Below, in pieces: positions 30,501 through 39,789 of a stretch of DNA of 45,825 nt. A program made the position numbers and the translations under genes. Origin of the DNA: Defluviitaleaceae bacterium (GTDB lineage Bacteria; Bacillota; Clostridia; Lachnospirales; WQUN01); assembly GCA_009788085.1 (NCBI GenBank), contig WQSB01000005.1, positions 1 through 45,825 of the forward strand. The letters are read 5' to 3'. Under the pieces are notes generated by a model. The model saw only the letters and a list, made by a program, of their open reading frames with translations. It did no database searches and had not been told where the DNA came from. Within the stretch, counting starts at the first letter, position 1. The number at the start of each line of letters is the position of its first letter.

Positions 30501-33500
30501 GCTCCTCCCGAGCTTGTGGTTACCTTTGGTCTGCCCATGGGTGCGATAGGAACCTACCTTGGTACTTTGTACGAAATGGAAGTCCAGCTTTGGACGAACC
30601 TGTATATAGGCCAGTTTGAAGAGGCCATTATGAATACGTTTTTCAGCGGGGATGCCGGTAATACCCCGGGAATGCCCTTGAGCCCGCGATACCGTCCCTC
30701 CACTGCGGGCGGCGGCAGAGGGGCCACTATAGACGTGCCGTTTTCTACTCCGGGGCTTTTCACCTTTAATACCGCTCCCGGATATAACCGTTTTGAGCTT
30801 GACCTAAGTGCGTATCAGAATATACTGCGCGGCATAGGCGCGGACCGCGCCGCCGTTGTGCGTATTACAGACATCCCCCTTATATGGACGGGTGCCACAC
30901 GGGAGGCTACAACAGGCTCCGCGCTTACAATAAGCCGGGGTGAAACAGTAAACCACTTCCCTGCGGCAAACGACCCCGCGCCGCCGCCTACCCCGAACGG
31001 AACTGTCTTTATAGGCGATGAAGCTATCCGCGACTCATTTTATATAACCCGCGAACGGATAAACCAAGGCGGAGACCATATCGTAACCTTCTACTTAACC
31101 GGAGTGGAAGAGAACAGAGCTTATTTCTTATTTGCGGACTTGGCCATACAGCAGTTTATCCCGCTGCTGGATGATGTGGGTGAAGTTGTGCCGAATGAAT
31201 GGCTGGTTCGATATGAAAGCCCCGTGGTTTCCGACCTGACGGGTATTGTAACGGATACTACAGTGGGTACGCCGCAAATTCCCGGCCCGGGTGAGGTTCA
31301 TCCTCCCGCGCCGTCAAATCTGCATGTGTATGAGTTTGACCAAATGTCCGCGTCGGTACGCTGGGACCCCATGTTCCTCACTCCGGAGGAAGCGGACTAC
31401 AACGAATATTACGAACCCCGAGTTAGAATAGAGTGGGAAATAATCAGAATCCAAGACGGGCCTAGGCTTACCGACGCCCAAATGCGAGACCGCAACCCCA
31501 ACTTCTCGGAATTCCTCAGCTCTCTTGAAAACGTGCCCTTGCACTTGCGCAAGGGTTGGATAACAAGCGGCGGGGCTCTTACGGTTTTGCCGGCTGGCGA
31601 AACTATATATGAGCCAAACGACGGTATCTTCTATGGCTACAGGCCCAATATCGTAGAGCTGTCCGACATGACTCTTATGCCCAACACCCTGTACTTCTTC
31701 TATGTAAGAACCGTGCGCATCGAAAGAGTGTGGGATTTCCAGCTTGGTGACTATGTGGAAATCCGCACAACCTCTACCTGGGTTGAGGAATCGGTTACGA
31801 CTACTCCCGTTCAGCCTCCGATAAATCTCAGGCAGGAGGACGGCTCGGTACGTTACGGCTTCGACGGCACTACCATGGCCTTTGTAAGCTGGGAGCATGA
31901 ACACATGGTTCTTATTCGCGAGGCCATGCGGATAGACCCCACACGGTTTGTATTTCAGTATCAAATCAGATACGGTGAGGGTGAATGGGGCGAAATCTTT
32001 GACGTGCCGGCACGGCTGATGATTAATGACGCCAACCTGGACCCGTTTAATATTAACCGTATACGCTACATGGTTACGGGGCTGACCCACAGCTCGGTTT
32101 ATCAAATGCGTGTCAGGCTGGTGGACCAAACCTCCGAGGATCCGTCCCGCTGGTCACATTCTGTTTGGTCTAATGTCATAACAATTCTTACCGAGCATGA
32201 CCCGGATGATGATTACGGCGAGGACGATTGGCTTGAATTCCTACGCCGCCAGCTGGAAGAGCTTTTGCGCCGGCCTTTCTGGTTTGCGCAGAACACCCCA
32301 ACCAGCACAATCATGGTGTATCGTCCCGCTGAAATGTTTGCCGGTCTCCTACTTGGCACACCGGGCACGGCCATTCCGCTTCACAATACCGATGTTAATG
32401 ATATTACATTCTATTTGCCCGCATCTATAATCGAAGACGCCAACGCGGCACGAAGGGGCTTTTCCACAAGATACAGCGACTTGGATATTCTGCTCGCGCC
32501 CTTCTTTATAAACCGCGACCATAATCAAGCAATTATGGATATGGTAAGGCTGCTGGATGCCCGTGGTTCTGATATCAGCGATTACTTTGTACGCCTCGAC
32601 ATCAACCGTGTGCCCATGACGGAAATCCACGGCGTACCGGGTATCGGGCGTCAAACGGATATCCAAATGACACTTGTGGCAACCAACAGAAATATCCGCA
32701 ATCTGCGCAGCTGGGATTTGCATGTGCTTGACCGGGCCGCGCGTATAGTTGACGATGTTGCGGACGACCCCGTTATGCGCCAAAACATGAGAAATCTTTT
32801 GCAGGCCGGAACCTCAAACGAGGACATGGTTGCTTTCGTAGACGATGTGGTTGACAGAACCTCCAACCGGATAACACAAATGGTGGGAGGTTATATGACC
32901 ACCCGTCAAAACGGCATTTTAACTACCACGGAAATTCCCGTTACGGACTTTGACGCGCCCATGCATGTGCTGCCGAATAGCGCTGATGCTAATATGTCCG
33001 TAAACGGCTTTATGCTGCGCGTTGGGCAATGGGTAGCCCAGCCTCTGTTGGATACCCTCGACGGGCCCGCCATTACCTCCCGCACACCGGGAACCTTTGC
33101 TTTCACGGGACGTGTGGTGGATATCCCTGGGATTTCCGACGTGGCTCAGGGTGGGGAAATTACCTCTATAGTAGCCCGATTCGGCTTGGAGAATTATTTC
33201 GGACTCAGCATAGATTTGCAGCAAAACGCCAACCGCCACATGGTTGTCGGCTCGATTGCCCGCATGGCCAACGCACCCCTTGGGGCAGACCCCATGACCT
33301 GGGCCGCCGCAAATCTTAATGTGCAAATGTCCAGCCGCAATGCCACAGCTCTTATACCGCGCCAAGAGGCCATTGCAATGGTCATGGCCTTGTACGAATT
33401 GAGAACCAATACCCGCGTTGACGGAATTATGATTCGCAACTTCCAGAATACCGCCGGTATGACCCTTGACCCGCGATATGCACAGGCAGTGCGCGCCGCT

Positions 33501-33608
33501 TTTGAGGTCGGCCTTGTTTCCGACAGCGAAATAGACCCGGCCGGCCCGATTACCATCGGCGAATTCTTGGATATGGTAGCTGCTTTTAACAATCTTTTGC
33601 CACTTTAA
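27597..33608 (+). CDS. Giant secreted multidomain (FN3-like) surface protein, lysine-depleted
   Basis: Signal peptide MKKINLQGLKKKIALYMALIMVFGLIVPFAMPSLTVLA; FN3-like beta domains (e.g. PAPSNLHVYEFDQMSASVRWDPM, VYQMRVRLVDQTSEDPSRWSHSVWSNVITI); degenerate SLH-like C-terminus. Confidence 0.8.
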   Translation: MKKINLQGLKKKIALYMALIMVFGLIVPFAMPSLTVLAIDPVWDNVGARGGDLQATFHGTLSAVPGQDFPHLHRVAGGNPIVAEGSVMLNWAVTPGIPGQQGMYVLRFFDSAGRRNELTVRHIQGLVEGGPPTGGLMVNFDIYMRRYVTGGGVPVPTGYLGPTYFAGYINIGDPMRDPTESGHFHIYVPVLDTFESARDYFGNGRNPDEPSGLLPGLNRINDRVRFVTPGALYSPLTYPHFTSHHPNYPNTPNNLRGPLEDPYSLDMLTPSFNIAPGGGYSFSYGGRTFHFLWVPSTASNVPYQFYFFIEDILSPGSIYEFHLEYYSAAHATRYFTENVANYRVSSPPGHPTLIVPPVTGRGGTVYVFTGIDAGTINAIPFAQNLVERPPGSGLWELVDHTITARLAGEYESVAPALFNPPVGAEFPVYNTANLNMTIRPPQMLPYPDDSTPFGPGTPSVGLDIRFNLPTLFDEETGQFVEPIRGHSTLRDTLQVRLIANVGDSAGVTESPAEIPTTEDFIVEFQLGDVDNFTETDDPPPGTILAEGNYDIELTDVSLLSRRGQTYLSEADRVRVRVDGLRPSMSYDEVFLFMWTGAEDVVTDFLGWPTARVGTHENPFYTFLRFVFTEQLGRPFIRLEPFNYSVGRARSGWYQMHGTPPDGFAPQLLPIGVQQHLYFPLPRMLAGEDRVFWFTKHINNPIDMPSPGFRSQNVIWTPDRTPTIGLPNNFQINNVLSRPVQGDLHAARLTFNASWDIGTVADIVYLLAEPQPLGSSLYIEYMLGLSTMPESQLTNPYHESYMRVVVEIMQGTQTLIEIPATTPGAPPLEFYLPTVRYRGYFYDNDNPDLFGRPVVRHGEWRESELGFRMDPISGESVFFASVDIRTDALRRYRPNWPPFFRDDFWFPGLYYMNVQLNRWTRTDLNDDTSATFEASEAWSLFDYIVIEDTTELDPPPPSHLSVVASTDPEAPPELVVTFGLPMGAIGTYLGTLYEMEVQLWTNLYIGQFEEAIMNTFFSGDAGNTPGMPLSPRYRPSTAGGGRGATIDVPFSTPGLFTFNTAPGYNRFELDLSAYQNILRGIGADRAAVVRITDIPLIWTGATREATTGSALTISRGETVNHFPAANDPAPPPTPNGTVFIGDEAIRDSFYITRERINQGGDHIVTFYLTGVEENRAYFLFADLAIQQFIPLLDDVGEVVPNEWLVRYESPVVSDLTGIVTDTTVGTPQIPGPGEVHPPAPSNLHVYEFDQMSASVRWDPMFLTPEEADYNEYYEPRVRIEWEIIRIQDGPRLTDAQMRDRNPNFSEFLSSLENVPLHLRKGWITSGGALTVLPAGETIYEPNDGIFYGYRPNIVELSDMTLMPNTLYFFYVRTVRIERVWDFQLGDYVEIRTTSTWVEESVTTTPVQPPINLRQEDGSVRYGFDGTTMAFVSWEHEHMVLIREAMRIDPTRFVFQYQIRYGEGEWGEIFDVPARLMINDANLDPFNINRIRYMVTGLTHSSVYQMRVRLVDQTSEDPSRWSHSVWSNVITILTEHDPDDDYGEDDWLEFLRRQLEELLRRPFWFAQNTPTSTIMVYRPAEMFAGLLLGTPGTAIPLHNTDVNDITFYLPASIIEDANAARRGFSTRYSDLDILLAPFFINRDHNQAIMDMVRLLDARGSDISDYFVRLDINRVPMTEIHGVPGIGRQTDIQMTLVATNRNIRNLRSWDLHVLDRAARIVDDVADDPVMRQNMRNLLQAGTSNEDMVAFVDDVVDRTSNRITQMVGGYMTTRQNGILTTTEIPVTDFDAPMHVLPNSADANMSVNGFMLRVGQWVAQPLLDTLDGPAITSRTPGTFAFTGRVVDIPGISDVAQGGEITSIVARFGLENYFGLSIDLQQNANRHMVVGSIARMANAPLGADPMTWAAANLNVQMSSRNATALIPRQEAIAMVMALYELRTNTRVDGIMIRNFQNTAGMTLDPRYAQAVRAAFEVGLVSDSEIDPAGPITIGEFLDMVAAFNNLLPL

Positions 33609-33623
33609 GAAAGGAGCCTCCTT

Positions 33624-36600
33624 ATGAAACAAGCGAAAAAAATAATCGCGTTTTGGCTTTCTATAATAATGCTGATGGGAATGATGCCGGCTGTGGTGTT
33701 TGCCGCGGAGGATGACCCGCCCAATGCCCTTCCGCCACGAAACGAGCGGCCGTGGGGGCAGCGTCCCGTGTCCGACCCTACATTGATGTTTGGCGGCTCA
33801 TCGGGGCCGGTTCAATCGCGCACGTATAACTTTTCAATAAGCTGGTCACGTCCGCCACTGTCCACTGTGACTGTGCCCGATGGCGGCCTTTCCTACGCAG
33901 AGATGAACCTCGTCGCAGGGGATTCTTATGGCTCTTGGACATTATTCCCCACCCGGTATGATGTCCGTTTCCGCAACGCAACCATAGGCGAAGCTCCCGG
34001 TGCTTCGATACCTGTGAGGCAGATTCCCACCAATGACCAACAGCGCCGCCCTCAGATGTGGGACTTGAGGGAATCCACAGGCAATATGTCTCTTAACCTG
34101 CGGCATAGCAGCTTGTATGAAATTAATATAGAACCTATCAGGCACAACCCAATGCTTACTATTTTGCCGCCGCCTGCCGTTCCCCCCGGCAACCGCCACA
34201 TCGGGACTGAACGCGCACCCGTAGACAACTCCCCCGGTGGAGGGCCTCCCGGCCGCGATATGATTTTCCTTACAGACATTGCCCTAACTGGCGAAGGCAG
34301 CGGGAACACCATTACAATCACATGGGAAGACCCAGCTTGGGGCGGCGTAAGCGTCTTCCCGTACTGGTTTATTTCCTATGCACGTTATGAAGCCGGTCAG
34401 CAGATTATGGGGCAGAACGGCCGTACCTTTCCCGTATCCTCAGACGCGGGCCCAAATGAAATCCAACGAAACCCCGACGGCACCTTAACCTTTACAATTA
34501 TAGATCCGGCTCTTCGCCCCATAGGCACTTATGCCGTAAGCGTAGAGCCTATGCTGGGCCCCAACCCGGCCAACGCCGCTCACCGTATACGCACAAGGCC
34601 GGAGCCGGGACAGCCTGCCCCGCCCCCGCAAAGGGAATTTACACATGACGGCAGGCTGTTTAACCTGGCGTTCAGTCCTCCGGCTTTAGTTGAATACAGA
34701 ACCGAAGTTATGATGGTGCCCGCGCTTAACATAGACCAAGTGGGCGCGGACTTTATCCGGCTGTGGTGGTCGCATTTGGGCGGCCTAATCGGCGGACATC
34801 CGCCCCCGCCATTTTATGTAAGGCATGTTGTTGTGGAAGAATGGCCCCCCGGCCCGCCGGAAGGGCCTCCTCCCTCCACCGAAGATGTCAGCATTAGAAT
34901 CGGCGAGCTTGCCACAATAGGCGGCCCCGGTTTCCTAACGGGCATTAACGAATGGTTTATCGGCCCGGGTATTCCCCGTATGCGAAGGGGCTTTGCCCTT
35001 GCGCTACACCTTTCTAACGGTCAGGTTTTGCGTACCAATATAGTCGTATATGACCCGCTCTTGGTGGAATTTAGCCCTTACAGGCCGGAAATTGTAGAAA
35101 TTACCCATGAGGGCGACGGTGTGCTTTCCTTGGAATGGCTGGCATTTGCCCGCTATCCCGCCGTCCCCGAGGAAAACGAGCTTGCCGACCCGGAGTTTGG
35201 CGGACGCTTTGTTGACACTGCGCTGGAATATGAGATTTTTATTTCGGATTGCTGGGAAACCCTTACGCTCCTGACAACGCCGCTGATAGTCCGTGACCCC
35301 GTGCGGCTGTTGACCTCCAGACGGCTAAACCCCGTCCAGCCTGAGCCGGCAACTCCCCAGCATGACCCAACTTGGCGGCTGTATCCATTTGACTATATCA
35401 GGTATTTTCAGACTATTACCCAATACGGGATTGAAAGCTTGCCGATACAGGGCAACCGCGTGTACTTTGTGCGTATGCGCGCCAGACGTGTACCCGGCGA
35501 CCAAACCTCCAGCTGGGCGTACGGCAGCGTTTATGTGCCGCCCCTTGAAGGCCTTCAAATCAGGCCCGAAATGATTTCCGCGCCGCCGGTAGAGGTTGTC
35601 CACGCGAATATAACCGACACATCCATCCCCTTGAGATGGGATATCCGTTACTTGGAAATCATGCAACCCAACCCTCAAGCGGATTGGGCTCCCAACCGTG
35701 ATGTATGGCATACGGTAGTGGGTGTTGACCGCAGCACTCCCCCAAGATTAATTTTTGGGCGTTCCGCCGCGCATATTAACCATGTAGTGGGTGATAGCGC
35801 GGTAGCCCCCGGCATGGACCCGCGTCATGGGTTTTTAAACGATATAATCAATTATCCCCCGGGCGTCTCGACGAACCTGCGAAGCAGGCTTTTGGGATTG
35901 GGCCCGGCCCCGCTTAATGTGAATATGAATGTCCCCAGAAGCGTTGGTGATTTCCTCACCGAGGTGCGCCAGGAGGGTGGACCCCTTAGGGATTTCCTGG
36001 TGCTACAGCACGGGTATTCGCCCTTAAGCTTTATTGCGTCCCCACCGGCCTTGCGCATTCAGGATATGACGGGCTACAGCTATATGGTTCATGTTGTCCC
36101 CTTTGCCGATTTGATGATGACCCCTCTAAGGACGGCAGACGACACCCCCTTTGAGGCTTATCGCTATCTTATTATCAATAACCCGACCCTGTGGCACTCC
36201 ATCGGCTCGCCCGAGCCTGTTAATGGTGTGATTAATCACACGGTAGAGGGGCTTGAGCCAAATGTTCCTTATGTAATTTTCATACGGCCCTATGTCACCA
36301 TAGGCGGGAATGTAATTGCCGCTTGGTATCCGACCTTTGTAATCGGAACTACCGTGGAAGACGCCTATCGTCCCATCCCAGACCCTACAACACCCGTGCT
36401 GATTGAGGTGCCTCGGTACACCACCCGCAACAGAGTGGCCGTTCGTTGGCGCGTGCAGGCGGACATGGTTTATGAAATAAGAATTTCCCATCTATTTACG
36501 GATTTCCGCCCCACCGGCTTCCATCCCGGCGGCACTGTAATCCCCATAACATGGGAGCATATTCAGGCCGCGCGGGACGGGGAAACCGTGGAGCTGGAAG

Positions 36601-38525
36601 ACCCCCGGGCCTTGCTGGATATTCAATACGTAAACGAAGTGCCGTATTTCCATTTAAGGATTTCCGAACGCTTCCCCTTTACGGTCTATTATCTCTGGGC
36701 GTATGCCTTTGGGGTAGATGATAGCGGTACTATTGCTACCGACCCCTCAGAGCCCTCTAACCTGGTGGATATCCGAACACTGGATATCGAGCCGCCGCTG
36801 CCGCCAAGAAGCCTGGCTCGTGCCCCGCAGAACCTGTTAAATATGTACAATAGATACAATGAAGCGGAATACCGCTCCGATGAGCCCCATGCCCTTAACA
36901 TTTCCTTCATGCGCATTTTTGCGGATTTAATGGATGATATGGGGCAGTCTACCCCCCGCGCCGAGGACGGCACGGCAACAGGCGGCACAGCCAGGCCGCT
37001 TAACCTGCCCAATGTTCCGGACACGGAGGCTTATGCCGCGCTGCATATCATACGCTTCGAGGAGCTTATCGCAAATCGCAGATACTATGTGCGCGCCCGC
37101 ACTATTTTGACGGTGCGGCGTTCCGAGGAGGATGTCTACAGCTACGAGGTTCAAATTGCGGACAACGAGGATTTTCTTGATGCCATAACCTTTGTTATAC
37201 CAACATTGCCGGCTATGGACCCCATAAATACCCGCAGGGCGTATTCTATATGGGTGAGCATTGAAGTGGACACAGGTCCAGACGACGGTGAATACGACGC
37301 CGTGCACAGGCCCGACCAGTTCCCCCTGCCGGAGCGCGACTTTGAGATTACCTACGACCCGGCAACCCAGACCCTTCAATGGCGTTTCCGTACAAATCAA
37401 ACCGGCGCGGACGGCAGACCCGACCAAAATGTTGACCAGCGTTTTATTTCCCGGCTGGTAAGCGAGCGGACTTTTGTTTACACCATGGATTTATCGCAAT
37501 ATCATATCAACCGGGCTGCACCCATTTCCAACAGGAATGTTATTATTCCGCTTTCAATTATACGGGCGTTTAACGAGCGCGGTATTACCCTGGAAATAAA
37601 TGCAGGTGACTTAGTTTACAGGATTCCGCCGGGGGCCTTTGATACCTCGGAAACACGAAGCTTGCAACCGGGCATCGGCAGCTACTTCCATATCACAATG
37701 AACACAAACCCGTCGGGAATGCCCGCGCTGGCAGCCAATACCAGCCATGCCATTCCGCCGCAGCGGTTTGGTGTTCAGGCGCAGACGCCACAGCGTACCG
37801 TTAATCTCACAACCTTTGCCCACCCGGTGGATATAATCCTTCCCATGGATAACCACATTACGCCAATCGGCGGTACGGCGGCTCTGTTCCAAAGCGGCGC
37901 GGGTGTTCAGGGCTGGCAGGACATGAACGGCAGCTTCTCCTTCGCGGAAAATAACCTGCGCGCCCAAGTCAGCCGGCCGGGAACCTTCTCCGGCGTAAAC
38001 CGTCACGCCCCGCCCACCGTTGACCCCGGCGCGGGTGGCACAGGGCAGGGAAATGTTGCCGCCGCACCCACAAATCCGGCCCTTGCCCGTGTGACTTCAC
38101 GCCTTACCATCACAGACCTGCATGTATTCGACGCTCATCAGACCGTCACCACAGGCATGTTTAACAATATCATTCACGCCGTATCCCACCGCAACACCAC
38201 CGCTACAATGGGCGGAAATCTTACCTCCGCACAGATTCAGGCTTTGCAGCGCAGTAATCTTCTCGCGCCCGGTAATCTCAATCGCGAAACCGCCATTGAT
38301 ATCCTCGTGCGCTTGTATGGCCTCCAGACCAATCAGCGGCTCACCCCCATGACTCCCGAGGCCTCCATTCCCGGAATCACCGCGGCCTCGCCGGAGTTTA
38401 GGCGCAATATCCGCATCGCCGCCGATATCGGATTCATTTCCGGCTCGCTTAACCCCCAAGGCAACCTCACCATGGGCGATTTAATGCATATGCTGGATAT
38501 CTTAATGACAGACGCAGGCTGGTAA
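33624..38525 (+). CDS. Second giant secreted FN3-like surface protein, lysine-free after the signal peptide
   Basis: Signal peptide MKQAKKIIAFWLSIIMLMGMMPAVVFA; FN3-like repeats; C-terminal module homologous to the upstream protein; RBS aaaggag, 15-bp intergenic gap. Confidence 0.8.
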   Translation: MKQAKKIIAFWLSIIMLMGMMPAVVFAAEDDPPNALPPRNERPWGQRPVSDPTLMFGGSSGPVQSRTYNFSISWSRPPLSTVTVPDGGLSYAEMNLVAGDSYGSWTLFPTRYDVRFRNATIGEAPGASIPVRQIPTNDQQRRPQMWDLRESTGNMSLNLRHSSLYEINIEPIRHNPMLTILPPPAVPPGNRHIGTERAPVDNSPGGGPPGRDMIFLTDIALTGEGSGNTITITWEDPAWGGVSVFPYWFISYARYEAGQQIMGQNGRTFPVSSDAGPNEIQRNPDGTLTFTIIDPALRPIGTYAVSVEPMLGPNPANAAHRIRTRPEPGQPAPPPQREFTHDGRLFNLAFSPPALVEYRTEVMMVPALNIDQVGADFIRLWWSHLGGLIGGHPPPPFYVRHVVVEEWPPGPPEGPPPSTEDVSIRIGELATIGGPGFLTGINEWFIGPGIPRMRRGFALALHLSNGQVLRTNIVVYDPLLVEFSPYRPEIVEITHEGDGVLSLEWLAFARYPAVPEENELADPEFGGRFVDTALEYEIFISDCWETLTLLTTPLIVRDPVRLLTSRRLNPVQPEPATPQHDPTWRLYPFDYIRYFQTITQYGIESLPIQGNRVYFVRMRARRVPGDQTSSWAYGSVYVPPLEGLQIRPEMISAPPVEVVHANITDTSIPLRWDIRYLEIMQPNPQADWAPNRDVWHTVVGVDRSTPPRLIFGRSAAHINHVVGDSAVAPGMDPRHGFLNDIINYPPGVSTNLRSRLLGLGPAPLNVNMNVPRSVGDFLTEVRQEGGPLRDFLVLQHGYSPLSFIASPPALRIQDMTGYSYMVHVVPFADLMMTPLRTADDTPFEAYRYLIINNPTLWHSIGSPEPVNGVINHTVEGLEPNVPYVIFIRPYVTIGGNVIAAWYPTFVIGTTVEDAYRPIPDPTTPVLIEVPRYTTRNRVAVRWRVQADMVYEIRISHLFTDFRPTGFHPGGTVIPITWEHIQAARDGETVELEDPRALLDIQYVNEVPYFHLRISERFPFTVYYLWAYAFGVDDSGTIATDPSEPSNLVDIRTLDIEPPLPPRSLARAPQNLLNMYNRYNEAEYRSDEPHALNISFMRIFADLMDDMGQSTPRAEDGTATGGTARPLNLPNVPDTEAYAALHIIRFEELIANRRYYVRARTILTVRRSEEDVYSYEVQIADNEDFLDAITFVIPTLPAMDPINTRRAYSIWVSIEVDTGPDDGEYDAVHRPDQFPLPERDFEITYDPATQTLQWRFRTNQTGADGRPDQNVDQRFISRLVSERTFVYTMDLSQYHINRAAPISNRNVIIPLSIIRAFNERGITLEINAGDLVYRIPPGAFDTSETRSLQPGIGSYFHITMNTNPSGMPALAANTSHAIPPQRFGVQAQTPQRTVNLTTFAHPVDIILPMDNHITPIGGTAALFQSGAGVQGWQDMNGSFSFAENNLRAQVSRPGTFSGVNRHAPPTVDPGAGGTGQGNVAAAPTNPALARVTSRLTITDLHVFDAHQTVTTGMFNNIIHAVSHRNTTATMGGNLTSAQIQALQRSNLLAPGNLNRETAIDILVRLYGLQTNQRLTPMTPEASIPGITAASPEFRRNIRIAADIGFISGSLNPQGNLTMGDLMHMLDILMTDAGW

Positions 38526-38701
38526 GAACAGAAAAACAAAGACTGTGCCGGCTACAGCGTCACTTCAACATCCCAGATGTACTTGTAACCCAAATGTAAT
38601 ATTTGACCGTAAAAATCCTTGGCTTATTGGATATCCATGAATTATAATAACCACAGTCAAGGAAATTACTTGGCAAATCTGGCGGGCAAGAGCTAAGGAA
38701 A

Positions 38702-38732
38702 AAAAGGCGCGGAACTTGTCACCGCGCCTTTT
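38702..38732 (+). terminator. Rho-independent terminator of the giant-protein operon
   Basis: aaaaggcgcgg-aacttgtca-ccgcgcctttt hairpin with T-run. Confidence 0.8.
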
Positions 38733-38896
38733 ACCCAAGCCATTATAGCAATTATATTAACAAGAAAAAGGAGGGCGCAACAAATCGTCTATCATTTTTG
38801 CAAGGTCGGGTACAAGCTTCGTGAGCTTGGTATACCCTAACATGCTGAGCCTGCTGAGGTGGAAATGCTATTGCCCTGCGAACCTATCTCCCTTGC

Positions 38897-38924
38897 TTTA
38901 CAAAGCCTTTGTCCATGATATAAT
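38897..38924 (+). promoter_or_regulatory. Sigma-A promoter of the mrp operon
   Basis: TTTACA (38897-38902)-N16-TATAAT (38919-38924), 50 bp upstream of mrpE ATG. Confidence 0.65.
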
Positions 38925-38973
38925 ACAATAAAATGAGGAAGTCCCTTTATGAGTCTGTAGGGGTTGGATAGGA

Positions 38974-39513
38974 ATGGGAAAGCACACTATTTTTGTAATT
39001 GTGACATTGACGTTGGTCTGGTGCGTTCTGATGGAGGGCGTCTCTTGGCAGATAGTGGCCACAGGCATGTTCATGGGTATGCTTAGTATGCATCTGATGG
39101 GGAAATTTTTTAACTTCGAAGAGGTTAAAAATGTTGATTTTTACAAGCTTCTGACGTATCCGCTGTGGCTTATAGGGCGCATTTACCTGGATGCGTTTTT
39201 TTTGCTTAGGCTTATTTTTTCCGACGCAAAATGGGGCGTCGTTGAAACGAATCTGGAGCTAAAAAGCGAATTTTTAAAGATACTGCTGGCGGACTCTATT
39301 ACGTTGACGCCGGGTTCGGTTTTCCTTGAGCGCAGAAAAAAGAACATTTATTTATTATGCATCGGAAAACGCGATAAGCAGGGATATCCCGCATCGGTTG
39401 AGGGCCTGCGCGCGATTGAGAAACAGCTGATTAAATCCGAAATTTTGCCGGAGCCGGAAATTCCGCTGGCGGGACCCCAACATGACTGTCCAACAGCCAT
39501 GGAAGGAGAATAG
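38974..39513 (+). CDS. mrpE: Na+/H+ antiporter subunit E
   Basis: MnhE-like: two N-terminal TM, then LLADSITLTPGSVFLERRKKNIYLLCIG. Confidence 0.88.
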   Translation: MGKHTIFVIVTLTLVWCVLMEGVSWQIVATGMFMGMLSMHLMGKFFNFEEVKNVDFYKLLTYPLWLIGRIYLDAFFLLRLIFSDAKWGVVETNLELKSEFLKILLADSITLTPGSVFLERRKKNIYLLCIGKRDKQGYPASVEGLRAIEKQLIKSEILPEPEIPLAGPQHDCPTAMEGE

Positions 39514-39516
39514 CTC

Positions 39517-39789
39517 ATGTACATTGTGCTTGCGATAATGCTGGGGCTGCTTGTGCCCTATGGGATACGTGTGGCGATTGGCCCAAGCGTGTGGGACAGG
39601 CTTTTGGGGATGAATTTGATTGCGTGTAAAATAATAATAATTATTATTATTTTCGCGTCGGTGAGTGAAATGACTTTTTTGATGGATTTTGCCATTTTAT
39701 ACGCCGTGTCAGGGTTTATCGGGACTATTTTTATCGCGCTTTTTCTTAGCGAGCGGGACAGGCGCAAGGGCCAGGAGGACAAGGAATAG
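39517..39789 (+). CDS. mrpF: Na+/H+ antiporter subunit F
   Basis: MrpF-like: RVAIGPSVWDRLLGMNLIACKIIIIIIIFA, FLMDFAILYAVSGFIGTIFIALF. Confidence 0.88.
   Translation: MYIVLAIMLGLLVPYGIRVAIGPSVWDRLLGMNLIACKIIIIIIIFASVSEMTFLMDFAILYAVSGFIGTIFIALFLSERDRRKGQEDKE

Noticed and set aside
31314-32129. 271-aa minus-strand ORF opposite the first giant gene (and other antisense ORFs at 32919-33632, 35325-35711, 36927-37427)
   Set aside because: Shadow ORFs of a strongly coding plus-strand frame; no domain motifs and no RBS context of their own.
38800-38896. Possible structured RNA (gggtacaagcttcgtgagcttggtataccc hairpin region) upstream of mrp
   Set aside because: Checked by eye against SRP RNA, 6S and FMN riboswitch patterns with no convincing match; lies upstream of the predicted mrp promoter.
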